Shown: positions 1-5,769 of the stretch, in pieces
How the letters are laid out: every line of letters starts with the position of its first letter
Position numbering within the stretch: position 1 is the stretch's first letter
Assembly (NCBI GenBank): GCA_025454715.1
Contig: JALONY010000165.1
Span: 1 to 5,892 of the forward strand
Source: Anaerolineae bacterium
Lineage (GTDB): Bacteria > Chloroflexota > Anaerolineae > Aggregatilineales > Phototrophicaceae
DNA length: 5,892 bases
Direction: 5' to 3'
The notes under the pieces: model-generated
What the model was told of the DNA's origin: nothing
Database searches by the model: none
What the model saw: the letters and a program-made list of their open reading frames with translations, nothing else
Translations under genes and position numbers: made by a program

Positions 1-717
1 GCGGGCGATGGCGACGGCGCGGAAATTCTCGGCGAGGTCGCGGAACTGCTCTTGCAGGCTGACGGTGTAATTGACGCTCAGGTGCAGGTCGCGGATGTAA
101 CGGCGCAGGTCTTCGATGACGCGGTTGAGGTCGGCGGTGGCGCCCAACAACTGACCGGCCAACTCGGGCGAGGCCGCGCCGGTGATGCGGGCGATGTCGA
201 GCTTGATGCCGACGGCATAAATTTGTTGGATGATGCCGTCGTGCAGCTCCATGGCGATGCGGTCGCGCTCCTCGATGATGGCGAGGCGGCGTTGCGACTC
301 CGACAGGCGGGCGTTCTCGATGGCGATGGCGGCGTGGCCGGCCAGCAAAATCACGAGGCGCTCGTCCTCGTCGCTGAAAGGCAAGCCGTCCTCGCGGTTG
401 CACAAATACAGGTTGCCGAGGTGCTCGCCCTTCGAGATGACCGGCACGCCCAGAAAGGATTTCATCTCGGGGTGGCCGCTGGGGAACCCGACTGAGCGGG
501 TGTCTTTGTTCAGGTTATCCAGCCGGATGGGCTTGGTCTCGGTCAGTAGCGCGCCCAATAGCCCGCGCCCGACCGGCAAGTGATCCATCAACGCGGCTTG
601 GGCGTCGTTGACCCCATAGGTCAAGAACTCGGCGAGGCCGCCCTTGCCGTCGGGCACGCCGAGGGCGGCATATTGTGCGCCGACCAAGCGGGCGGCGATT
701 TCGGCGATGCGGCGCAA
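1..717 (-). CDS. GAF-domain sensor histidine kinase (HisKA_3/NarX-DevS type), 3' part outside window
   Basis: Sensor kinase that should autophosphorylate a histidine and pass the phosphate to a NarL-type regulator, probably the divergent neighbour. Numbering from a TTG at 717: a GAF domain covers about residues 5-138, including GHPEMKSFLGVPV at 81-93 and GNLYLCNRED at 101-110. A short helix leads to the HisKA_3 H-box at about 149-173 (ERDRIAMELHDGIIQQIY), with H159 as the expected phospho-acceptor. A dimerisation helix (about 195-213) follows. The HATPase_c domain must lie beyond base 1. No transmembrane segment is visible, so the protein is probably cytoplasmic. Against mycobacterial DosS, recalled from memory, H82 and Y104 match the heme ligand His149 and distal Tyr171 with identical spacing, and G20 matches Glu87 (Gly in DosT). 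The start is uncertain: an in-frame TAG at 742-744 limits the ORF, and TTG 717 is the first usable codon but has only a weak, distant AGG before it. The protein therefore begins almost at the GAF domain. Confidence 0.85.
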   Translation of the reverse strand, partial: MRRIAEIAARLVGAQYAALGVPDGKGGLAEFLTYGVNDAQAALMDHLPVGRGLLGALLTETKPIRLDNLNKDTRSVGFPSGHPEMKSFLGVPVISKGEHLGNLYLCNREDGLPFSDEDERLVILLAGHAAIAIENARLSESQRRLAIIEERDRIAMELHDGIIQQIYAVGIKLDIARITGAASPELAGQLLGATADLNRVIEDLRRYIRDLHLSVNYTVSLQEQFRDLAENFRAVAIAR

Positions 718-743
718 GACACGGTCGAGGCCTGTGTTACACT
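716..743 (+). promoter_or_regulatory. Putative promoter of the response regulator, with GTGT-T-ACAC inverted repeat over the -10
   Basis: AAGACA (716-721) is a 4/6 match to the -35 consensus. It is followed after 16 bases by TACACT (738-743), a 4/6 match to the -10. Transcription would start near 750, leaving a short leader with a strong AGGAGG (761-766), 6 bases before the ATG at 773. GTGTTACAC (734-742) is a perfect 4+4 inverted repeat around one base and overlaps the -10, so it could be an operator. The -35 lies on the first possible codons of the divergent kinase. No convincing promoter for the kinase was found; its best -10-like match is a weak TTTAGT on the minus strand at 742-747. The call rests on consensus matching by eye. 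Confidence 0.4.
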
Positions 744-772
744 AAACCATCAAACTGCTGAGGAGGACACTT

Positions 773-1435
773 ATGGCTCAAATCCGTGTGCTGGTTGCGG
801 ACGACCACGAGGTGGTACGCATGGGCGTCAAGGCGATGCTGCACCAAGAGGCGCGCATCGCGGTGATTGCCGAGGCCGCGACCGGCGAACAAGCGGTGAA
901 GGAGGCGCTGCGCGTGCGCCCCGACGTAATCGTGATGGACATCCGAATGCCCGGCATGAACGGGGTGGACGCTTGCCGCCAAATCGTCGAGCAATTGCCC
1001 ACCACCCGCGTGGTGATGCTGACCTCGTTCGCCGAGGATGACCTGTTGTTCTCGGCCATCCGCGCCGGTGCGTCGGGGTATGTGCTCAAGCGCATCGGCA
1101 ACGACGACCTCGTCAAGACGGTCTTGGCGGTGGCCAATGGCGAGTCCACGCTCGACCCGACCATGGTCGCCACCGTCTTCCGCGAGGTCGCCCAACACGA
1201 GAAGGCCAAAGAAGCCAGCGCCTTCAACGGCCTTTCGGCACAGGAGCTGCGCGTTTTGGCCTTCATCTCCGATGGGCTGACCAACCGTGAAATCGCTGGC
1301 AAGCTGTTCCTCGGTGAGGGGACGGTGCGGAATTACGTCAGCAGCATCCTCGGCAAGCTCAGCCTCGCCAACCGCGCCGAGGCCGCCGCCTACGCCGTCC
1401 AACACCACGTCAAGGACTTCGTCGGCGACGAGTAG
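773..1435 (+). CDS. NarL/FixJ-family response regulator (DevR/DosR-like)
   Basis: Two-component transcription factor of 220 residues, the usual length for the NarL/DevR group. The receiver domain spans about 4-120. It has the acidic pair D10-D11, phospho-acceptor D56 in VIVMDIRMPGMNG, switch residue T84 and the conserved K106 in GYVLKR. A linker (about 121-150) leads to a LuxR-type DNA-binding domain at about 153-210. That domain contains LSAQELRVLAFISDGLTNRE and the recognition-helix segment TVRNYVSSILGKL, whose wording is close to DevR/NreC-type regulators. The ATG is supported by AGGAGG six bases upstream and by the receiver starting at residue 4. The likely partner is the divergent GAF kinase, since HisKA_3 kinases normally pair with NarL-type regulators. 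The stop codon abuts the stop of the convergent usp gene with no spacer. The specific targets are unknown. Confidence 0.95.
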   Translation: MAQIRVLVADDHEVVRMGVKAMLHQEARIAVIAEAATGEQAVKEALRVRPDVIVMDIRMPGMNGVDACRQIVEQLPTTRVVMLTSFAEDDLLFSAIRAGASGYVLKRIGNDDLVKTVLAVANGESTLDPTMVATVFREVAQHEKAKEASAFNGLSAQELRVLAFISDGLTNREIAGKLFLGEGTVRNYVSSILGKLSLANRAEAAAYAVQHHVKDFVGDE

Positions 1436-1903
1436 TCACCCTTTGGGGCGCACCACCAGCACCGGGCAGGGCGCTTTGGGCAACACGTCCGAGACCACGC
1501 TACCGAGGATCGTCCGGGTGAGGCCGGTGCGCCCGTGCGTCGCCATCACGATCAAATCGACCTCGCGGGTGCGCGCCACGCTCAGGATGGTCTCGACCAC
1601 CGCGCCGGGCTCGACTTGTTGGCTAAAGACCACGTTGGGGCGGTCGTAGTGCTCCGCCACGCGCTTGAGGTATTCGTGTTGGACGTGGATGGCGCGGGGG
1701 TCGTAGGCGCGGCGCGGGTCGGCGGTGAGCGGGATGGGGTCGCCCATCACCCCGGCCACGGCCAAGGTCGCCGCCCAATCTTCTTCCATCACCGACAGCA
1801 AATGGATGTTGGCGCCCACCTCGGCGGCTTGTAGCGCACAACGCAACGCGGCCTCGGCCAATTCCGAGCCGTCCAACGTGACCAAAATCTGTTTGAAGCC
1901 CAT
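1436..1903 (-). CDS. Universal stress protein, UspA family
   Basis: Single-domain Usp of 155 residues, the typical size, expected to be a soluble cytoplasmic dimer. The N-terminal strand and loop QILVTLDGSELAEAAL holds the conserved D11. The nucleotide-binding region is MATHGRTGLTRTILGSVVSD (120-139), which fits the G-2x-G-9x-G-S/T ATP-binding pattern except that the first glycine is A121. The final strand CPVLVVRP is also typical. ATP binding is therefore likely but not certain. The start ATG (1901-1903) has GGAGG on the minus strand (bases 1912-1916), 8 bases upstream. Usp genes commonly respond to starvation, hypoxia or redox stress, and several belong to the DosR regulon in mycobacteria. 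That makes the adjacent DevR-like regulator a candidate controller (inference). The gene is downstream of, and in the same direction as, the glycosyltransferase, but it has about 100 bases of its own upstream sequence and its own -10. Confidence 0.93.
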   Translation of the reverse strand: MGFKQILVTLDGSELAEAALRCALQAAEVGANIHLLSVMEEDWAATLAVAGVMGDPIPLTADPRRAYDPRAIHVQHEYLKRVAEHYDRPNVVFSQQVEPGAVVETILSVARTREVDLIVMATHGRTGLTRTILGSVVSDVLPKAPCPVLVVRPKG

Positions 1904-1926
1904 GAGGTTGCCCTCCCCTAAAAGAC

Positions 1927-1953
1927 ACTATATTCGTTGACTTTAGGGTACCC
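1927..1953 (-). promoter_or_regulatory. Putative usp promoter: TATAGT -10, no clear -35, DosR-like core and GGGTACCC palindrome upstream
   Basis: On the minus strand TATAGT (forward bases 1927-1932) matches 5/6 of the -10 consensus. It would start transcription about 17 bases before the ATG. At -35 spacing the sequence is TGGGGT, a poor match. In the -20 to -40 zone lie GACTTTAG (forward 1939-1946), which equals the centre GACTWWAG of the mycobacterial DosR box, and the perfect 8-bp palindrome GGGTACCC (1946-1953). The outer GGG and CCC parts of the DosR box are not matched, so this is at best a degenerate site. The lack of a -35 suggests activator dependence, which is an inference. The rest of 1904-2006 shows no stem with a U-tract that would end the upstream gene. 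Confidence 0.35.
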
Positions 1954-2006
1954 CAGAGCGGGGGGCGCGTCGTCTGATAGAGGTAACCCGCGCAGGGTGA
2001 TGGATG

Positions 2007-3800
2007 TCACGGCTGATAAAAGACGCCCAACGCCACGCGAGGAGCGGGCGGCAGGCCGGTGCCGGTCGCCCCGTCATATAGCCCGACCCACACCGTATAC
2101 CACCCGCTGGGCAGGTCGTCCGGCAGGCGCACGTCGTCGCGGTAGGTCTGGCCGATGAGCCATTCAGTGGTCGAGACGCGCCCGCTCAGGGGGCCGTGGT
2201 CGAATGAGCTGACCGGTGCGGAGGCGTCCAGCACCCCCGGGGTGAGGTGGGTGAGGATGCTGTAGGGCGTGGCCGTTTGGCCGAGCGCCTCCCAATACAG
2301 CAACAGCGCGCCGTCGGCCACCGACCAGCCGCGCAAGCGCGCCACCCCCCCGAAGCCCACGGTGAGCGGGCGGCTGATTTCGGTCTCTCGCACGGTGGGC
2401 GGCCTATACTGGGTCAGGTTGTGGGGGCGTCGGTCGTTGATGCGCTGGGCGTTGGCCTCGAAAAAGTCGCGGGCGGCCTGTGCCCGTTGGTCGCCGGAGA
2501 CGTAAATCACGTCATATTCGGCCAGCAAACGCGCAAAATCCGCCGAAAAGTCTGAGGTGCTGGGCGGCATCAAATACAGCGGGGTGCTCACATAATATTC
2601 GGCGGCGGTGTCGGGGGTGCCCAGCACCAAGACGCCGCGCTCGCCCGATTGCCCGACGTGCGCCGCGATGCCGCGCCAATCGGGGGCTTTGGGCGGGTCA
2701 ATCAGCCAATAGCGCCCCAGCCCGACCAGCATCACCAACAGCAGCACGCTGGTCAGCCACGCGCCGCGCCGCCGCGCCGCCAATGCTCCCCAGCCCACCG
2801 TCAACGGCGCGACCATCGCAATCAGGTAGCCGGGCAAGAAAAAGCCCGCCGACGCCACCGATGCCACCGTGAACATCCCCAACGGCACGCCCGCGCCCAG
2901 CAATGCCACGCGGCGGGGGGCACCGCGCACGCCCCACGCTATCGCAAGCGCGCCCAACGCCAAGACCGGCGCGGCCAGCATCGGCGGCACGCTCCCGAAC
3001 CATAAGCTGGGCAGGTAGACCCCCAGCAACACCCCGAGGTCGAAGCCGGTCGAGTGGGTCTCGAAGCCGCTGTTGACCAAGAAATTGAGCAACATCAGGC
3101 CGACTGGGATGCACAACAACCCGACCGGTAGCCACAAGCGCACCACGGCGTAACGCACCCGCCCCCAGCCCCATGCACCCGCCCACACCCCGCCGACCAC
3201 CAGCGCCATCTGCGCCGCCAGCCCGAAGCCCTCGACATACGACACGTACAAGGTGGCCGATTGCGCGATGACGTAGGCGACGGGTGCGCCCCGCCCGCCG
3301 CGCAAGGCGCGCAACAGCAACAGCAGATTGAGCACCGAGAGGGCGGACAAGGTGGACAGGGTGCGGGCGTCTTGGGCGTGGTAGACCAAAAACGGGTTGA
3401 ACGCCCACAGCGCCCCCGCCCACAGCATCGCACGGCGGTTGCGCGTTAGGTCGAGGGTCAGGCGCATGACCAAGGCCACGCCCAGCACGCCCGACCATGC
3501 GGGCAGCAGGCGCACGGCCAGCTCGCTGATGCCGCCCAAGCGCGTCCACAGCCCATACAGCAGCAAGGCACCGGCGGGGTGGGGCTCGCGGCTGACGAAG
3601 CCCCACCACGGCTCGGAAAACGGCGTGACCGACCAATTCAAGACGGCATACGCCTCGTCACCGCGCAAGGGCACCTCATCCAGCGACACCACCCGCAACA
3701 CTGCGGCCAACAACACGATGACACTCGTTAAACCGACGATTGCCCAACGCTTTGAGGGGAGGCGCAACCTTAGGCTTGACTCTGTCGTCTTAAGATTCAT
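2007..3800 (-). CDS. Family-39-like membrane glycosyltransferase (GT-C fold, ArnT/PMT-like) with soluble C-terminal domain
   Basis: Integral membrane enzyme of 597 residues, expected to move a sugar from a polyprenyl-phosphate donor to an extracytoplasmic acceptor; donor and acceptor cannot be read from sequence. A basic N-tail (1-18) precedes the first membrane helix (about 19-38). The first outer loop carries the GT-C acidic pair in RGDEAYA (D48-E49), the expected catalytic site. REPHPAGALLLYGLW (71-85) matches the HP motif region of the family. YHAQDARTLSTLSAL (140-154) resembles the YxQExR motif common in these proteins. Further hydrophobic segments continue to about 366. From about 370 to 597 it is soluble: first a segment ending in YDVIYVSGD, then a probable beta-sandwich (about 478-597) with WEALG, LPDDLPSGWYTVWVGLYD and a GVFYQP end. 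ATG 3800 was preferred over in-frame TTG 3842, because the candidate -10 would put the transcript start almost at that TTG. Neither start has a clear ribosome binding site. Confidence 0.88.
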   Translation of the reverse strand: MNLKTTESSLRLRLPSKRWAIVGLTSVIVLLAAVLRVVSLDEVPLRGDEAYAVLNWSVTPFSEPWWGFVSREPHPAGALLLYGLWTRLGGISELAVRLLPAWSGVLGVALVMRLTLDLTRNRRAMLWAGALWAFNPFLVYHAQDARTLSTLSALSVLNLLLLLRALRGGRGAPVAYVIAQSATLYVSYVEGFGLAAQMALVVGGVWAGAWGWGRVRYAVVRLWLPVGLLCIPVGLMLLNFLVNSGFETHSTGFDLGVLLGVYLPSLWFGSVPPMLAAPVLALGALAIAWGVRGAPRRVALLGAGVPLGMFTVASVASAGFFLPGYLIAMVAPLTVGWGALAARRRGAWLTSVLLLVMLVGLGRYWLIDPPKAPDWRGIAAHVGQSGERGVLVLGTPDTAAEYYVSTPLYLMPPSTSDFSADFARLLAEYDVIYVSGDQRAQAARDFFEANAQRINDRRPHNLTQYRPPTVRETEISRPLTVGFGGVARLRGWSVADGALLLYWEALGQTATPYSILTHLTPGVLDASAPVSSFDHGPLSGRVSTTEWLIGQTYRDDVRLPDDLPSGWYTVWVGLYDGATGTGLPPAPRVALGVFYQP

Positions 3801-3850
3801 GGGTGGGCTTTCGCGATGCAGAAGCGCGTGGGGATAGGACAATGTGCAAC

Positions 3851-3856
3851 AGTATA
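3851..3856 (-). promoter_or_regulatory. Candidate -10 element for the glycosyltransferase gene
   Basis: TATACT on the minus strand matches 5/6 of the -10 consensus. It would give a start near 3844 and a leader of about 44 bases to ATG 3800. No acceptable -35 is seen at 16-18 base spacing, so this is tentative. Confidence 0.3.
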
Positions 3857-4049
3857 ACCGATTTTAGAGGGTTTGCGCCTTGTTAGGTTAAAAAGATAAT
3901 AAATTCGTACCAGTTTCGGCGCAGTTTTATTTGTGAAAATATACCGTGTTAAACCCAATCCAAACCTGCTTAGTTCGCGCTTGTGTCCAGATATGTACAG
4001 AACCCTTACAAAAAAATTAAAAAAGACTACGAATGACATTACGCCTCTA

Positions 4050-4079
4050 TTGACAGCCTCAATAATCTTGTGTTAACAT
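4050..4079 (+). promoter_or_regulatory. Putative promoter of the STAND NTPase gene
   Basis: A perfect TTGACA -35 (4050-4055) is followed after 18 bases by TAACAT (4074-4079), a 4/6 -10 match. The palindrome TGTTAACA (4071-4078) overlaps the -10 and could bind a repressor. Transcription would begin at about 4085-4087, the first base of the large hairpin, giving a leader of about 135 bases. It is the best plus-strand promoter in the region, but predicted by eye only. Confidence 0.5.
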
Positions 4080-4085
4080 TAATTA

Positions 4086-4130
4086 GTTGCTTTTTTGAGA
4101 TATTTCAGAAAATTATCTTAAGAAAGCAAC
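4086..4130 (+). repeat. 45-base near-perfect inverted repeat (RNA hairpin) in the STAND gene leader
   Basis: The left arm 4086-4105 (starts GTTGCTTTTTTGAGA) pairs with the right arm 4111-4130 (ends AAGAAAGCAAC) around the loop CAGAA (4106-4110). As DNA, 17 of 20 positions are complementary. As plus-strand RNA, 19 of 20 pair, because two of the differences become U-G (4094/4122) and G-U (4097/4119) wobbles. On the minus strand those positions would be A-C and C-A mismatches, which points to a plus-strand RNA. No gene on that strand ends just before it, and it is not followed by a T-run, so it is not a normal terminator. The predicted transcript start coincides with its first base. A 5'-protective stem, a cis-regulatory structure or a small RNA are all possible. 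Confidence 0.7.
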
Positions 4131-4220
4131 AAAACACCCTAATTTACTCAACATGATTTTCCCAATCGCTTTTGTACAACATTTTGCAGTTGGTTTTTCA
4201 GACAAAAAGGATAGGAAACC

Positions 4221-5704
4221 ATGGGTCGTCCACCAAAGGCACAGACCAAAGCCCCCACCCCCAGCAAGCGGAAAGAACGCCTCAAGCCCAAAAGCTTACC
4301 CGCCACCTCGCAACCTATTACGGATATCACCCCCATGCCCCCCTACAACCAGCAAAACATCACGCCGTCCCTCGATTGGCCGCTCAGAGATTGGATTCGA
4401 GAGTCGGGTAGCCCAACGATTAAACAAATTATTGCCTATGCCGCCTCGGTTTGGCCGATTGAACGGGAATGGCCGGAGAAGACCGTCTATTCTTGGGTAA
4501 GCCGTGGCATTCCTAGCCGAGATGATGCTTTGCGAATAGTAGCCGCATTGCGGATTGCTGCGACCAGCCGTGGCCGTACCTTGTTCCAAGGGCTGCGCTT
4601 GTTCGAGCACGCCGAGATGTTCTTGTACAGCCGTGCTTGCCTCGATGCGTTCCGCCCGCCCTCGTTGGCGGAGCTACGCCAGATGGTGGGTGCCGAGACC
4701 TTGCCGACCACCGGCATCAACGACATGCGCGTGCTCGATCACTTGTCGTCGCCCCCGCCCGTGCCGATGATTGGCCGTGACCTCGACGTGGTGCGCTTGC
4801 TGACCGAGTGCGAGGCTCACCCGATTACCGTGCTGCATGGTGACGCGGGCATGGGCAAGACCAGCCTCGTCTGGATGACCGCCCAAGAGGCGCGCAACGT
4901 CCGCTACAGCATGGTGCGCGAGTTCGACTGGGTGACGCTCAGCCCCAAGACCGACGTGAACGATGCCAACTGGCGCGCACTGGTCTTGCGCAACATCTCG
5001 GCGCGCTTCCGTTGGGCTGACCTGATGAGCCTGCCCGATGAGAAGCTCGAGGGCGAAGTGGCCAAGAAATTGCGTAAGGACGAGGTGCTGATCGTGTTCG
5101 ATCAGGCCGACAGCCCAGAGCAGTTCAGCCAATTGCTGGCGTGGGCGAACGAGCTGTTGGGCAATGGGGAAGTGAGCGGGCGCATCATCATCGCCTCGCG
5201 CCAGACCCCGCCCGCCGACATGCGCGCCCTGCAACTGGGCACCATGAAGGCCGAGCGCTTCAAGGAACTCTGGAACCACTTCGATGCGGGCTTGAGCAAG
5301 TTCAGCATCAAGGCTGACGCGGCCACCCGCGATTTGTTCATCCGCATCTCCCGCGGCAACCCCGCCGTGCTGAAGGCGCTGGCGACCTCGCTGCACTTCC
5401 GCACCGCCGATGCGCCGAGCGCCCCGCTTATGAGCAAATCATCGCGGTGGTGGGGTATGTGTTCGAGCGCCTCGACTCGATTGCGTCGTGGCTGGCTTTG
5501 GCCGTCTCGCGCACCGCTCGCGATGTCAACGATGCCAACCTGTATGAGCTGTGGCAGACCCGCACCGAGACCGGCAACGCCGCCGAGTTCGACGAAGCGC
5601 GTGCCCAATTGGTGCTGGCGGGCGTGCTCACCCCGCAAGCCCACCGCCGCGAGACGTATGTGCTCACGCCGATCGTCGCGGATTATCTGGACAGCCTACG
5701 CTAA
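4221..5704 (+). CDS. STAND/NB-ARC-type NTPase with N-terminal HTH-like region, frameshifted near residue 401
   Basis: Signal-transducing P-loop ATPase, about 494 residues once one missing base is restored. Residues 1-45 form a basic, proline-rich tail beginning GRPPK (faintly AT-hook-like). Residues 50-155 are helical, with an HTH-like stretch TVYSWVSRGIPSRDDALRIV (88-107). The NTPase follows: VPMIGRD (181-187), Walker A GDAGMGKTS (207-215), Walker B VLIVFDQAD (289-297), sensor-like RIIIASRQTP (321-330) and RGNP (378-381), which fits the GxP motif of NB-ARC proteins. In this frame the text after residue 402 turns nonsensical and runs to 5750. The frame one base back reads YEQIIAVVGYVFERLD (5429-5476) and continues to YVLTPIVADYLDSLR, a typical winged-helix end, stopping at 5702-5704. 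One C added to the C4 run at 5422-5425 joins them. No TPR, WD or other sensor repeats follow. The start ATG has AAGGA (4207-4211) 9 bases upstream. Its role is not known: regulator or defence ATPase are both possible. The break may be a real mutation or a homopolymer sequencing error. Confidence 0.85.
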
Positions 5705-5718
5705 AAACGCACCTCGTC

Positions 5719-5760
5719 GGCCACAGGTTCACCACGATTGTGATGTTTGAATCTGTGGCC
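5719..5760 (+). terminator. Terminator-like 13-bp hairpin after the STAND gene (no U-tract)
   Basis: GGCCACAGGTTCA (5719-5731) pairs with TGAATCTGTGGCC (5748-5760). There are twelve Watson-Crick pairs and one G-U wobble (5727/5752), again a wobble only on plus-strand RNA. The 16-base loop holds an inner CAC-GATT-GTG stem (5733-5742). It begins 14 bases after the stop at 5702-5704, where a terminator is expected. However, the following bases TTCAGGGCG lack a T-run, so it may be a 3'-end stabiliser or a factor-assisted terminator. Confidence 0.5.
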
Positions 5761-5769
5761 TTCAGGGCG

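Larger units (their letters stand above)
3843..4220. other. AT-rich divergent intergenic region between glycosyltransferase and STAND gene
   Basis: This 378-base stretch is strikingly AT-rich next to the GC-rich genes on both sides, with A and T runs such as the one at 4009-4024. No ORF here has recognisable protein character; the short ORFs crossing it read as low-complexity sequence without a family signature or ribosome binding site. It holds the minus-strand TATACT (3851-3856), the plus-strand TTGACA promoter (4050-4079) and the large hairpin (4086-4130). Minor motifs are two CAGTTT copies 11 bases apart (3911-3916 and 3922-3927) and the palindromes TGTTAACA (4071-4078) and TTGTACAA (4172-4179). 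It may be a regulatory region or the trace of a foreign insertion; the sequence alone does not decide. Confidence 0.7.

Noticed and set aside
52..583. Plus-strand ORFs over the left end
   Set aside because: They are shadows of the minus-strand GAF histidine kinase, whose GAF and H-box motifs are unmistakable.
737..1408. Long minus-strand ORFs opposite the response regulator
   Set aside because: The plus-strand frame encodes a complete receiver plus LuxR domain with a good ribosome binding site; the antisense reading has no family signature.
1937..1942. Plus-strand TTGACT as a -35 box
   Set aside because: At 16-18 base spacing the sequence is GC-rich with no -10 match, and no plus-strand gene follows.
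2698..3636. 312-residue minus-strand ORF and several plus-strand ORFs inside the glycosyltransferase
   Set aside because: Alternative frames of a GC-rich gene, with Arg/Gly/Ala-rich low-complexity translations. The membrane glycosyltransferase frame is clearly coding.
3797..4039. 80-residue minus-strand ORF across the glycosyltransferase start and the AT-rich region
   Set aside because: No ribosome binding site, AT-driven Phe/Ile/Lys composition and overlap with the glycosyltransferase start; no recognisable motif.
4194..4208. Small TTTTT-CAGAC-AAAAA hairpin just before the STAND ribosome binding site
   Set aside because: Only five A-T pairs, expected by chance in AT-rich sequence. The shared CAGA with the loop of the large hairpin is probably coincidence.
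4148..4336. 62-residue minus-strand ORF over the STAND gene start
   Set aside because: Antisense to a well-supported start, with no motif and no ribosome binding site.
4674..5396. 240-residue minus-strand ORF within the STAND gene
   Set aside because: Shadow of the NB-ARC coding frame.
5418..5428. Programmed -1 frameshift in the STAND gene
   Set aside because: The zero-frame codons AGC GCC CCG CTT do not form a standard slippery heptamer, and no specific stimulatory structure was identified right after it.
5427..5750. C-terminal tail of the uncorrected STAND frame as real protein
   Set aside because: The Arg/Ser/Trp/Pro-rich text is typical of out-of-frame reading; the frame one base back gives a coherent winged-helix domain.
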